Source: Neorhodopirellula lusitana (GTDB taxonomy: Bacteria; Planctomycetota; Planctomycetia; Pirellulales; Pirellulaceae). From it: a stretch of 64,000 nt of DNA. Positions within the stretch are counted from its first letter, which is position 1, and every line of letters starts with the position of its first letter. The position numbers and the translations under genes are program-made. Shown piece after piece: positions 7,932 through 17,117 of the stretch. The stretch lies in the NCBI RefSeq assembly GCF_900182915.1, contig NZ_FXUG01000008.1:186001-250000 (forward strand), given 5' to 3'. The notes beneath the pieces are model-generated. The model had not been told where the DNA came from and did no database searches. It saw only the letters and a program-made list of their open reading frames with translations.

Positions 7932-10352
7932 TCAGACTAGGACTCGGAAGTCAATTCCACGTAGCTGCTCGTCGCCGTTGGAAATGGAGATGTCCCAGCT
8001 ATCGTCGCCCTCGACGGTCCATTCATCCGAGACGGCGATTTGGACTTGGTAGGATCCCGACTGGGTGACTGAGTCAAATGCGTAGTTGCCTTTGGAATCG
8101 GTCAACGTGGTGTCAATGAGATTGCCTTCACTATCAAGCAATTGAACCTCGATGCCTTCGGCGGAAACCACCGGCTCGTCTTGGTCAGGCCGCGGGTTGT
8201 CTTGATCCCGACGGCTCTGGTCCTGGGCATTGTTGCCCGGCGACGCACCGCGATTGCCTCGCTGGGTCGAAGTGAGTGTTTCATCGAGGGCGGTTGCAGC
8301 TTCCGCATCGGTCGCTTGCAGTGACGTGGCGGCTTCGGCGATGACCGTGCCGGTGATTTCAGGGGTGAAGAAGAACACGTTCTCTTGCAACGAGTCCAAG
8401 TTGGTGTTCATCTCAATGATGTCCGCTAGCGAGGTGTTTTCGATCTCGCGGATTTCTGAGTTGCTCATCGTGTTGGCATAGAAAAGTCGGTCACCGTCGC
8501 GGATGCGTTCGAATTGGTCGGCAATGATCGTGGTGGCGGTTTCACCTAGTGAGCCATCGTCGGTATGGTCTTCAGCCAACAGACCAACCCATAAGTCGAT
8601 GTTGTCGACGGTGCCATAAAGTGCTTCGAGTTTCGCTTGCACATCGACATCGCTGGTGATGTCTGCGAAAGACTCGGCGGCGTCCAGTCCATAGGCCACG
8701 CGAGTGGAATTGAAATCCGCCAGCCCGTGGTCTCGTCCGCGTTGAATATTCAGTGAAACGAGGTCCAGTCCACCACTGCCGGGGGCACCGAATAGGAAGT
8801 TTCGCAGGCTATCAACGACTTCTAGATCGACTTCTTGGGACAGCGTCGCAGAGGCGTATTTCAGAAACGAATCGATTCCCGTTTCTTCCAATGTTTCAGG
8901 GGTGAAGAAGGCGTTTGCCAGTGAGATAGGTTCGTCGACGTCTTCACCGTCATTGCCAACTAAACGGAACTCGTCGTTTAGCGTGGTATGGCCAAATCGG
9001 AACGCGGCGGTTGAGAATTCGTTTGCGATCGCGGGGTTCACACTGGAGTCGTATCCGGTGTATTGCGACAATGCGTCCTCACCCAACAGCGCGGGCAGGT
9101 ATTCGTTGTAGGTGATCGATTGCATTTCGGCGATCACGATCGTGCGAGCTTCCTGGAAGACTTCTTCGTCGGTAAGGTCTGGGTTGGTCGCCGAAATTTC
9201 ATCGGCGAGTCGGTTGTGTTCGCGAACGAACAAGGCCTGCATCGAAGTCAGCACCACGTTCTCGGCGGCGCGGATGTCGCCCGCCATGATGCTGCCGTTT
9301 TCGTCCGTTGGCAGTAAACCATCTTCCGTGATCTGCAAACGACCCCCGACGAATTCGCGGAGCGAGTCCGATGTGGCTTGGTCGCTGCCATAAACTTGGG
9401 AGCCATCCACCCAAGCCGTGATTGAGTTGACCTGTTCGGCGGGATTATCGGTCGAAGTGCCGGTTCCCTCCGCGAAGCCCGAGCGGGTCAGGGAGATCGT
9501 TTCTTCGCCGGTGTTGAAGGGATCGAACAGTGCGTCCCCGTCGGGAACTTCAATGTCAAACGAAATCGCATCTGCTTCGTCTTCCGGTTCCAGCGACAGA
9601 TCAATGTCGTGATCCAGGAATTGTCCCCAGGCGAACACGAACGAACTCAGATTGCGATCGTTGGTGGTGCCGTCAGGATCAGCGGCCGATAGCGTGTTGC
9701 TGATTTCACGGGCACTGGGTCGGTCTTCGCCAGCCGGTTCGGAGATTCCATCCGCATAGTCATTGTCCGCCACTCGCAACAGTTCGGTGTCGGCGGATCC
9801 GTAGTCAGGGTTGGCAAGATTGTTACCGGTGCCATCGATGCTGCGGATGTCCGATGCCAGGTCATTGGTTGGGTCGGTGGTATCGTCGTTCGCGTTGTCG
9901 GATGGGAACTCGTTGTCGCCATCCTGGAAGTCAGGTTGTTGATTTCCTGGAGTTTCGGTTCCAGGTGTTTGGCCGCGTTCTCGGTTCAGGCGGTTGATGA
10001 CCATCAGGGCATCCAACGCCGTGTCGCGGCCGTCGTTGTTCACGTCGGTTCGCCGTCCGCGTCCGTCTTGCTCGGTTGCCTGGCTATTCGAGGATGTTTC
10101 GCCTGCGCCTGTCTCGATGCCTCGGCTTTGTTCGTTCATTCGGTTGACGATTGTCAACGCGTCGATCGCTGAGACCAGTCCGTCCTCGTTAACGTCTTCA
10201 GGCATCAATTCGTTATGGAAAATGTTGGCGGCCAGCAGTTGTCGGGCTTCCAGTGATTCCGGTTTCAGTTTTCGCAGCGTCGTTGAGCGTTTGCGGGGCT
10301 TGCTTGAGGTTGATTGCGATTGTCCGGTCCAGCGATTCCAGAAACGTGCCAT
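7932..10352 (-). CDS. Secreted animal-type haem peroxidase with dockerin-like repeats
   Basis: The 806-residue protein starts at the ATG at 10352, preceded by AGGTGA; further in-frame codons upstream are less likely. Near residues 28-45 it carries the planctomycete extracellular tag (KLKPESLEARQLLAANIF). Two dockerin-like calcium repeats follow (DVNEDGLVSAIDALTIVN at about 53-70 and DVNNDGRDTALDALMVIN). The peroxidase domain shows the distal-histidine motif (FAWGQFLDHDIDLS), ITAWVDGSQVYGS, VREHNRLADEI, the proximal-histidine motif FRFGHTTL and LNIQRGRDHGLADFN, as in the animal haem peroxidase family. The C-terminus is an SdrD-B-like beta domain (VEVQLLDSEGNLIDT-type) that ends the protein. 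It probably oxidises substrates outside the cell using peroxide; the physiological substrate is unknown. It is divergently arranged to the sigma factor operon. Confidence 0.9.
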   Translation of the reverse strand: MARFWNRWTGQSQSTSSKPRKRSTTLRKLKPESLEARQLLAANIFHNELMPEDVNEDGLVSAIDALTIVNRMNEQSRGIETGAGETSSNSQATEQDGRGRRTDVNNDGRDTALDALMVINRLNRERGQTPGTETPGNQQPDFQDGDNEFPSDNANDDTTDPTNDLASDIRSIDGTGNNLANPDYGSADTELLRVADNDYADGISEPAGEDRPSAREISNTLSAADPDGTTNDRNLSSFVFAWGQFLDHDIDLSLEPEDEADAISFDIEVPDGDALFDPFNTGEETISLTRSGFAEGTGTSTDNPAEQVNSITAWVDGSQVYGSDQATSDSLREFVGGRLQITEDGLLPTDENGSIMAGDIRAAENVVLTSMQALFVREHNRLADEISATNPDLTDEEVFQEARTIVIAEMQSITYNEYLPALLGEDALSQYTGYDSSVNPAIANEFSTAAFRFGHTTLNDEFRLVGNDGEDVDEPISLANAFFTPETLEETGIDSFLKYASATLSQEVDLEVVDSLRNFLFGAPGSGGLDLVSLNIQRGRDHGLADFNSTRVAYGLDAAESFADITSDVDVQAKLEALYGTVDNIDLWVGLLAEDHTDDGSLGETATTIIADQFERIRDGDRLFYANTMSNSEIREIENTSLADIIEMNTNLDSLQENVFFFTPEITGTVIAEAATSLQATDAEAATALDETLTSTQRGNRGASPGNNAQDQSRRDQDNPRPDQDEPVVSAEGIEVQLLDSEGNLIDTTLTDSKGNYAFDSVTQSGSYQVQIAVSDEWTVEGDDSWDISISNGDEQLRGIDFRVLV

Positions 10353-10656
10353 GTTGTCACCTGAGGGAGAAGAGGGGTGAAGTGGGGCGTCTTGCCGGCG
10401 GTGGGGGCTGCGAATTCCGCCTTGGTATCCAAGAAGGACGGCGAAAATCAAAAAGTGTCACATATTGGCGTCGAATTCGTCCTTGAGGGGTGGCGAGGGC
10501 AGATGCTCCCTGTTTCTGGAGGCTTTCTTCGGGGAATTAGGGCGTTTGCTTGGCACCTTTTGACTGACCCCTGCGCATATGATGATGCTGCGATCGAACT
10601 GACCACTCCGAACTGATCGTTCATCGGGCTGCGTCCCCTTTTCTGAGGAATTCTTC
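10353..10656. promoter_or_regulatory. Divergent intergenic region, peroxidase / sigma factor operon
   Basis: This 304-base stretch separates the peroxidase gene (minus) from the sigma factor gene (plus) and must hold both promoters. TTGACT at 10560-10565 and TATGAT at 10578-10583 resemble -35 and -10 boxes for the plus strand, but only 12 bases separate them, so I do not claim a standard promoter. AGGA at 10646-10649 is a plausible ribosome binding site for the ATG at 10657. Confidence 0.35.
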
Positions 10657-11328
10657 ATGTCCGCTATCTCCGAGTCGCCGAGATCCGATCTGCCGATCGA
10701 GGGTCGACCCATCGCTGACGTGATTGCGTCGGTGCAGGGGGGGAGCACGCGTGCGTTGGGTGAATTGCTGCAGCTATACCGGAATTACCTGAGCGTGTTG
10801 GCGACAACTCAGCTAGACAAGCGTTTACGTCGGCGGATGAGCACTTCGGACTTGGTGCAGGAGACCATGCTGGCCGCTCATCGGGATTTTGGGCAATTTC
10901 GAGGGCATAGCGAAGGGGAGCTGTTGGCGTGGTTGCGAAAGATCCTGGTCAACTGTCTCAGTCACGCGGTGGAAAAAAATATCCACGCTCAGAAGCGAGA
11001 CATGCGTCGTGAGGTCGCGATGGAGCGGGTTGCCCAAAAAATGGATGACTCGATGGCGCGGTTGTCTAATATCATCGCGGACGACGCACCTTCGCCCAGC
11101 CAAATTGTTTCGCGTCGCGAGCTGGCGGCGGAGTTGTCCGACCAATTGGCTAAGTTGAAACCCAACTACCGAGACGTGATCGTGTATCGCAACCTGCAAG
11201 GGTTGTCGTTTGACGAGATTGCCGATCGGATGGAAATCAAGTCGGGAGCTGCAAGGATGCTATGGTTGCGAGCGATTGCGAAATTCAAAGATGTCTACGA
11301 TCTTGAGTCGCCGGAGGTCAGCGAATGA
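10657..11328 (+). CDS. ECF sigma factor, planctomycete family
   Basis: The 223-residue protein has the two sigma-70 regions of ECF factors: region 2 at about 45-110 (RRRMSTSDLVQETMLAAHRD ... WLRKILVNCLSHAVEK) and region 4 at about 150-215 (LKPNYRDVIVYRNLQGLSFDEIADRM), separated by a basic linker. It matches the type of ECF factor encoded next to Ser/Thr kinases in Rhodopirellula. It would direct RNA polymerase to a specific promoter set. Its TGA overlaps the ATG of the kinase gene by four bases. No anti-sigma factor gene is adjacent; in such loci the neighbouring kinase is thought to control the sigma factor, which is an inference here. Confidence 0.92.
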   Translation: MSAISESPRSDLPIEGRPIADVIASVQGGSTRALGELLQLYRNYLSVLATTQLDKRLRRRMSTSDLVQETMLAAHRDFGQFRGHSEGELLAWLRKILVNCLSHAVEKNIHAQKRDMRREVAMERVAQKMDDSMARLSNIIADDAPSPSQIVSRRELAAELSDQLAKLKPNYRDVIVYRNLQGLSFDEIADRMEIKSGAARMLWLRAIAKFKDVYDLESPEVSE

Positions 11329-13874
11329 TTTCATTTGCGGATCTAGCCGGTGCGGGAAGTGGCGATTCGGTTCACCGTGATTTGAGCGATGAGCCGATTG
11401 CCATGCGTCATTTGACGGATGCACAAAAGGATCAACTCGGTGAGTTGCTTGAAAAGTACATGTCGGCTCTGGAAGTTGGCTTGCCGCCGTCGGTTGAATC
11501 ACTCACCCAGGCGTGTCCGGAATTGCGTGAAGCACTGCAAGGGTGTGTCGCGGGGTTGGAGAGTCTGCATCGGCTGGCCGGTGGCGAAGCGGTGGCACCG
11601 CAGACATCCGATGACACCAACACGTTGGGCGATTTCGAGTTAAGTGAGGTCATTGGACGAGGCGGCATGGGCGTGGTTTATCGCGCGACCCAAGTATCGC
11701 TTCGCCGGACCGTTGCGATCAAGCTTTTGCCGCTGTCGTCGGTGCTGGACGCGAACCGATTGACGCGGTTTCACCAGGAGGCCGAAGCGGCCGCCAGCCT
11801 GCAACATCCCAACATCGTGCCGGTTTTTGCGATCGGGTGCGAACGAGGCGTGCACTTCTATGCGATGCAGTTCATCGATGGCGATTCGATGGATGAATGC
11901 GATTCGCTGCCGCTGGATTGGCGTGTTGCGGTTCAACAGGCGACTGAGGTTGCCGATGGACTTCACGCGGCGCACGAGCTCGGCATCATTCACCGGGACA
12001 TCAAACCATCGAACCTGATTGTGGATCAGGACGGGAAGGCCTGGATTACCGATTTTGGTCTCGCTCGCATCCAAGGCGATCTGTCCTTGACGCAGTCCGG
12101 CGATTTGATCGGCACGATGCGATACATGAGTCCAGAACAGGCTCGCGGTGAATCGGCCATCGTTGACGGGCGTACGGATATCTATTCGCTCGGCGCGACG
12201 CTTTATGAAATGCTTGCTGGGCATCCTGCTCATGATGGCGAAGACGCGCCGGCGATCTTGCGGCAAATTGATCAAGACGCTGTGCCACCGTTGACTCGGT
12301 TCCGCAATGATTTGCCACGTGATTTGGCGACGGTCATTTCCAAAGCCATGTCATCGCGTCGTGATGAACGATACGACACGGCGCGGGAGTTTGCCAACGA
12401 CCTTCGCCGCGTGCTGGCCGGCGAACCGACGATCGCTCGCCCGCCCAATTTGGTTGATTTGTGGACCCGTTTTGCGGTCAAACACCAAAAAGGCTTAGCA
12501 GCGGCGACGCTGGTTGGTGTGTTGGCACTGGTCGGGTTCGCGATCAGCAACGCAAGATTGGCTGCCCAGAAAAGTGTTTCGGATACGAATGCAGATTGGG
12601 CTCAGAGAAACTACGCGATCGGTCGCAAAGCGATTGATGAAATGGGGACCCAAGTGGCTGAGTTGCTGGAAGATAATCCTGCGGCCAGTCCGGTTCGTCA
12701 CTTCGTGTTAAGCCGGACCCTTGAATACTACGAACGTTTGGTCAGACAGCCTGGCACGCTTGACCGCGAACATCAACTCGATTTGGCGATCACGCACGGG
12801 AAAATCGGCAGCTTCCGAGGCGAGTTGGGGTTGAATCAGGAAGCGTTGGCTTCGCTCGAAGTGTCACAACAGATTTACGCCAAACTCGCGCAACAGTATC
12901 CGTCCGATTCCGACTTGCAGTTGCAGTGGTCGATCAGTCAAAACAACCTGGCCGAGAAATTGGCTGGTGTCGGTGAATTTGAAACCGCCGCAAAATGGTT
13001 TGGCAAAGCGATCGCAAATCAGCAGCGTTTGCCTTCGGGGCAACGCGTGAATATTGAGTTTGCCACGACCTTGAACAACCTGGGACAGATGTTGACCGAG
13101 TCCGAAAACATCGCTGAGGCTGAAGAAGTGTTTGGTCGCGCCATTGCGGTGCTGGATCAGCAAGCGACAGCAACGGAAAAACAGGTCTCGCTGACAGCGG
13201 CCACGAACCAACCGCAATCTAGAACGACGGCGGAAGAAAATAGCCTGAAGTTACTGTCGACGATCCAGTCGAATTTGGCGGGGTTGTTGGCACGGCGTGA
13301 TCCGCAACAAGCGAGCCGCATTGCTCGGAAGTCGCTCACGTTGCAATTGCAAAGACTGGAAGCCAATCCGGGCGACGTCGACGCTGCGACCCAAGTTGTG
13401 TTGACGCTCAACACGCTCGCGATGGCTCAGGCTGCCGAGTCGTTGCATCGAGAGGCAATCGAAACATTGGGTCAAGCGATTGACGTCAGCAATCAGCTTC
13501 GTGCTCGTTGGCCCGATCAACAGTCGTCGCGTCGCGACCTGGGCATCAGCCTGAATCAGTTAGGTTTATCACTTGCCGCGATCGGCCGCATGGATGAAGC
13601 GGACAAGGCTTTTGCGAGGTCTGCTGAACAGGCACGACAATTGGTGAAAGCTTTTCCTGAAGATGCGGAAGTGCACAGTATGCTAGGCAGTGTCCTGAAT
13701 AACGCAGGCTACCTGGACCGACGACTCGGCAACTTTTCGCAAGCAACAAGTCATTACACCGAAGCGATTGAACATCAGCGACTGGCGACACAAATCTCGC
13801 CTCAGGTTCCACGATACCAATCGTTTCTTCAAAAACATCAACATAACTTAGATCAACTGCGAGGCGAATCATGA
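11325..13874 (+). CDS. Serine/threonine protein kinase with membrane anchor and TPR-like C-terminus
   Basis: The 849-residue protein has an N-terminal segment of about 100 residues, then a Hanks-type kinase domain (about 104-365). This includes the glycine loop VIGRGGMGVVYRA, the ATP lysine in TVAIKLLP, the catalytic loop HRDIKPSNLIV and the DFG motif ITDFGLAR, so it should be active. A single membrane helix (AAATLVGVLALVGFAISNAR, about 392-411) follows. The remainder is helical with TPR spacing (for instance NNLGQMLTESENIAEAEEVF and LNNAGYLDRRLGNFSQATSH). It probably senses a signal through the C-terminal region and phosphorylates cytoplasmic targets, the co-encoded sigma factor being the obvious candidate. 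GGAGG lies just upstream of its ATG inside the sigma gene, and four-base overlaps tie it to both neighbours. Confidence 0.93.
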   Translation: MISFADLAGAGSGDSVHRDLSDEPIAMRHLTDAQKDQLGELLEKYMSALEVGLPPSVESLTQACPELREALQGCVAGLESLHRLAGGEAVAPQTSDDTNTLGDFELSEVIGRGGMGVVYRATQVSLRRTVAIKLLPLSSVLDANRLTRFHQEAEAAASLQHPNIVPVFAIGCERGVHFYAMQFIDGDSMDECDSLPLDWRVAVQQATEVADGLHAAHELGIIHRDIKPSNLIVDQDGKAWITDFGLARIQGDLSLTQSGDLIGTMRYMSPEQARGESAIVDGRTDIYSLGATLYEMLAGHPAHDGEDAPAILRQIDQDAVPPLTRFRNDLPRDLATVISKAMSSRRDERYDTAREFANDLRRVLAGEPTIARPPNLVDLWTRFAVKHQKGLAAATLVGVLALVGFAISNARLAAQKSVSDTNADWAQRNYAIGRKAIDEMGTQVAELLEDNPAASPVRHFVLSRTLEYYERLVRQPGTLDREHQLDLAITHGKIGSFRGELGLNQEALASLEVSQQIYAKLAQQYPSDSDLQLQWSISQNNLAEKLAGVGEFETAAKWFGKAIANQQRLPSGQRVNIEFATTLNNLGQMLTESENIAEAEEVFGRAIAVLDQQATATEKQVSLTAATNQPQSRTTAEENSLKLLSTIQSNLAGLLARRDPQQASRIARKSLTLQLQRLEANPGDVDAATQVVLTLNTLAMAQAAESLHREAIETLGQAIDVSNQLRARWPDQQSSRRDLGISLNQLGLSLAAIGRMDEADKAFARSAEQARQLVKAFPEDAEVHSMLGSVLNNAGYLDRRLGNFSQATSHYTEAIEHQRLATQISPQVPRYQSFLQKHQHNLDQLRGES

Positions 13875-15322
13875 ACGCTGAGAACCTCTCGCGAAGACTT
13901 CGCTTGGAACGACTTGAGTCGCGTTCCATGCTGGCGGCGGGCATCTTCGATTCCACGATGGATACCGACCAAGATCGCACGGCCGAGGCGGATCGGGACA
14001 GCAGTCGGCCCAGTGTGGAAGCACGGCAGGCCAGTGTGGAAGCGAGGCAGGCCAGTGTGGAAGCGCGGCAGGCCAGTGTGGAAGCGCGGCAGGACAGCCG
14101 CGCGGGCCAGCAATCTGGAAGCGTGGGGCGTTCGGTCGACGGCCAACAATCCGATCGTGTTGCGACAATCCAAACGCGCGCACGCCAGGACGCCTATGCT
14201 CAATTGGGACGGCAATCGGTTGGACGCGGAGATCTGAACGTTGACCCTGGCCAGAATCGCGTGTCGAACCGTGTTGCGGACCGCAGCAATGTTGGGCAAC
14301 AAGCCGATCGTCAAGCTCAGACGTCGGTCCCATCCCCAGCACAGGCCGCGGTTGCCTCGGCCATCACTTCGGACGTCGTCATAACCGTCCAGATCAGTCG
14401 GACACCGACAACAACATCTTCCAGCGACGCTGCAGCCCGGGTTCGGGATCTGCAGTCAGATAACGCTGGGACCGTCTCGGTGCGTCGGGCCACTGATGCC
14501 GATGCGGGAGCGACTAACTTGGTTTCGGTCGCCGGTTCCGACGAATCCGATGAAGCGACGGGCACCGAAGCTTCGGGCAGTGAACTGGTTGTGAGCGAGA
14601 ATGCATCGGCGGACGTTGCTGACGATGCGACTTCCTTTCTCGCTGCCGAGGCGACGGATGATGGCAGTCAAGCGTCTTCCTTTGCGGATGCTGGCGACGC
14701 GATTTCAGATCGCAGTGATTCTGATTCCGTCTCCAGTAACGAGGGTTGGATCGACCTGTCACCACTCCGGTCGTTGATGCCGACGGAATCCACCGAATCA
14801 TCGTCTGAAACGGATCGAGACCTCTCGAACCAAAGCAGTGCTAGCGAGCCTCGATCGTGGCGGTTGCAGCGTGAAACGCTTCCTCAGCTTCAACGCCTCG
14901 CTGAAGGTTCGGATTTGCAACGTGCTAGCGACTCTGGCCGCTTGTTCGACGATTGGTTGGATGGTCCAGGCGGAATGATCGCACTGGACCGAGTGACCTT
15001 ACCTCCGGCCAGTTTTGCACTCGATGGCCTTGCCGTCGACGTACAACTTGAGTCAACCGTGATGTTGCACCGATCTTTGGATTGGGTCGCCAGCGGTACA
15101 AAGCCAGCGTTGTCAGGACCCGTCCTCGATGCCATTATGGCTTCACTCGAAGGCGTGGTTGAACAAGAGCATCAACCCATTACGCAAGCGTCCAACCTGC
15201 AAGTGCCTACAGCGGCCTATCCCGCGGTCGCAATCGCCGCAACAACGGTGGCGATTTCCAATCGTCGTAAACACAAGACGCCGGATTCGAACATGCAGGC
15301 CACCGGTAAGAAGCCGACCTAG
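13871..15322 (+). CDS. Secreted tagged protein, third gene of sigma/kinase operon
   Basis: The 483-residue protein begins with the planctomycete extracellular tag, reading RLRLERLESRSMLAAGIF at about residues 9-26, close in pattern to the haem peroxidase tag on the other side of this operon. The rest is low complexity: four SVEARQA repeats (about 47-75), a long Ser/Asp/Ala-rich acidic region (about 150-330) and a more ordered part (about 330-460). Near the C-terminus a hydrophobic stretch (AYPAVAIAATTVAISN) is followed by basic residues (RRKHK), which looks like a C-terminal membrane anchor or sorting signal. It overlaps the kinase stop by four bases. I recognise no catalytic domain. Its place suggests it is the output or the sensor of the sigma/kinase pair. 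Confidence 0.8.
   Translation: MNAENLSRRLRLERLESRSMLAAGIFDSTMDTDQDRTAEADRDSSRPSVEARQASVEARQASVEARQASVEARQDSRAGQQSGSVGRSVDGQQSDRVATIQTRARQDAYAQLGRQSVGRGDLNVDPGQNRVSNRVADRSNVGQQADRQAQTSVPSPAQAAVASAITSDVVITVQISRTPTTTSSSDAAARVRDLQSDNAGTVSVRRATDADAGATNLVSVAGSDESDEATGTEASGSELVVSENASADVADDATSFLAAEATDDGSQASSFADAGDAISDRSDSDSVSSNEGWIDLSPLRSLMPTESTESSSETDRDLSNQSSASEPRSWRLQRETLPQLQRLAEGSDLQRASDSGRLFDDWLDGPGGMIALDRVTLPPASFALDGLAVDVQLESTVMLHRSLDWVASGTKPALSGPVLDAIMASLEGVVEQEHQPITQASNLQVPTAAYPAVAIAATTVAISNRRKHKTPDSNMQATGKKPT
14010..14093. repeat. 21-bp tandem repeat inside secreted protein gene
   Basis: Four consecutive units of 21 bp, beginning CCAGTGTGGAAGC and differing at one or two bases, encode SVEARQA four times. 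The last two units are identical. A decayed unit follows. Confidence 0.9.
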
Positions 15323-15509
15323 TGCATTTTCGATCTTGGGGCTGTCGTCACCGGAAGGTCTGCTTCCTACCGCCAATAGAATGAAGCGAAACCGCGCAAC
15401 CGGTCCCAAAACAGCATTGCTGTCGAAGCATCCGTTTGCCGTTGAAAATACTTTTCTCCCAATCGGGTTCGCAACTGCGGATGCCACTTTTCTCTATCAA
15501 GTTAATAAG

Positions 15510-16778
15510 ATGAAACCACGATTCGTGTCGCTGGCTGCCTTGGTCGCCCTGTTTTTACTTACTGGGGCGACGGTTGGTTTCGCTGATGATTGGACCGGAT
15601 TCTTGGGGCCTGACGGTGCCGCTCGGTCGACCGAGACGGTGCCCACGAAATGGAGTGATTCGGAGAACTTATTGTGGAAAGTGAATCTTCCCGGTTCGGG
15701 ATCGTCCAGCCCTGTGGTTGTTGGCGATCGAGTCATCGTGACCTGTTATCTGGCGGATGGTTCCACACCGAAGCGACAGGTGATTTGTGTTGACAAGAAC
15801 ACAGGTGAATCATTGTGGACGGTTGATTTCCCCGTCGACTATCGAGAAGACGGGTACCGGGGATACATCACCGAGCACGGTTACGCCAGCAACACGCCGG
15901 TCGCCGATGACGAGAACGTCTATGTGTTTTTGGGGAAGGGCGGTGTCCATTGCATTTCGCTGGATGGCAAACGGAACTGGAGTGCCGATGTCGGCAAGGG
16001 AACGAGCAATCGTCAGTGGGGATCGGCGGCCAGTTTGACACTGTACCAGGATACTGTGATCGTGAACGCAGCCGAAGAAGCCAAGGCGATCCTCTGTCTT
16101 GATAAGGCAACCGGCAAAGAGGTTTGGCGACAAAATGCCGACATGCTTGAACTGACCTATGGAACACCGCGGATCGTTTCACCGGAAAGCGGAGACGATG
16201 AATTGGTGATCAGCGTCCCAGGTGAAATCTGGTCGATGAGTCCCGTGACTGGCAAGTTGCAATGGTACGCGACTTCGCCCATGACTGGGAACGTTTCACC
16301 CTCGGTGATTGTCGATGGCGACACGATCTACAGCTTTGGCGGCTATCGTGCTTCGGGCAGTATCGCTTTGAAAGTTGGTGGTCGAGATGACGTGACCGAC
16401 AGTCATGTTTTGTGGACGAATCGGTCCAGTTCCTACGTGGCAACGCCGTTGCTAATCAACAAACGCTTGTACTGGGTTGATGATCGCGGTATCGCGTATT
16501 GCACCTCGGCGGAGGACGGAGAGGTTGTTTTCCGCGAGCGAGTGGGGAGCCTCGAAAACGGACGTCCGGTTTATGCGTCACCAATCTTGATCGGTGACAA
16601 AATTTACATTGTCACTCGGCGCAGTGGCACGCTGGTTGTGAACCCAGGTGATACGTTCGACGTCATCGCCCAAAATAAGTTCGCCAGCGACAACACCGAT
16701 TTCAATGCATCCCCCGCCGTCAGTGACGGTAAGCTGTACTTGCGCAGCAATCAGGCTTTGTACTGCGTCGGTCAGTAG
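15510..16778 (+). CDS. Secreted PQQ-like beta-propeller repeat protein
   Basis: The 422-residue protein starts at the ATG at 15510, where a signal peptide begins (MKPRFVSLAALVALFLLTGA, cleavage near GFADD). The body has repeated beta-propeller blades of the PQQ/BamB-like type: ICVDKNTGESLWTVDF, HCISLDGKRNWSADVG, LCLDKATGKEVWRQN and MSPVTGKLQWYATS. The opening WTGFLGPDGAARSTE is typical of planctomycete proteins of this family. It is probably periplasmic or external; no cofactor ligands can be assigned, and a redox role is not proven. It ends 339 bases before the reverse transcriptase gene on the same strand. Confidence 0.88.
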   Translation: MKPRFVSLAALVALFLLTGATVGFADDWTGFLGPDGAARSTETVPTKWSDSENLLWKVNLPGSGSSSPVVVGDRVIVTCYLADGSTPKRQVICVDKNTGESLWTVDFPVDYREDGYRGYITEHGYASNTPVADDENVYVFLGKGGVHCISLDGKRNWSADVGKGTSNRQWGSAASLTLYQDTVIVNAAEEAKAILCLDKATGKEVWRQNADMLELTYGTPRIVSPESGDDELVISVPGEIWSMSPVTGKLQWYATSPMTGNVSPSVIVDGDTIYSFGGYRASGSIALKVGGRDDVTDSHVLWTNRSSSYVATPLLINKRLYWVDDRGIAYCTSAEDGEVVFRERVGSLENGRPVYASPILIGDKIYIVTRRSGTLVVNPGDTFDVIAQNKFASDNTDFNASPAVSDGKLYLRSNQALYCVGQ

Positions 16779-17117
16779 AGCGGGGTGAGAACGATCGCCA
16801 AGCTCGGGAATGATACTTCCTGGTTTCGAAGTGATGCCTGCACGAAACGGTTGACCGCAGGCGGTTCGCGTCTCAAGATGGTGGTCGGTCTTGGGGGGCG
16901 TGCAGCGGACCAAGTTCGATGTCGTTCGGTTCTGATTCATTTCAGTGGTCGCACGATGTGCCATGCGAGGCTACCTCGCGGGATTTTTGTATCACAGTGA
17001 ATGATCGCGCGAGCTTTCATCCGACTACCGTCGGATAATGGCTCACGCCACACGCGGACCGGTTGGTACTGTGCCCCCTCAGGACCATTTCGCAGCCATT
17101 GGCAGGCCGACTTGGTA
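16779..17117 (+). other. Intergenic region with several hairpins upstream of the reverse transcriptase
   Basis: No credible protein frame. On the plus strand there are GCGAGG/CCTCGC (16965-16979, loop CTA, followed by GGGATTTTT, so a possible weak terminator of the propeller gene), ATCCGAC/GTCGGAT (17019-17036, loop TACC), AATGGCT/AGCCATT (17037-17100) and ACCAAGT/ACTTGGT (16909-17116). An ATG at 17001 in frame with the reverse transcriptase is possible, but the hairpin at 17019 would then be coding. Confidence 0.5.
16909..17116 (+). ncRNA. Candidate retron-like structured RNA (unproven)
   Basis: ACCAAGT at 16909-16915 pairs with ACTTGGT at 17110-17116, extendable by CG across a one-base bulge. 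This encloses about 200 bases ending two bases before the reverse transcriptase ATG at 17118. Inside lie two or three short hairpins followed by a longer imperfect one closed by AATGGCT/AGCCATT. This order, with outer paired ends, short stem-loops and then a long stem, is that of retron msr-msd RNAs, which sit directly upstream of their reverse transcriptase. Seven-base complementary pairs are expected by chance several times in a region of this size, and I see no clear priming-guanosine motif, so confidence is low. Confidence 0.22.

Noticed and set aside
10560-10583. A TTGACT/TATGAT promoter for the sigma factor operon
   Set aside because: Spacing of 12 bases is too short for a sigma-70-type promoter; it is noted in the region entry but not called.
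13869-14342. A 157-residue minus-strand frame with repeated LPHWPA peptides
   Set aside because: It is antisense to the 21-bp repeat of the secreted tagged protein.
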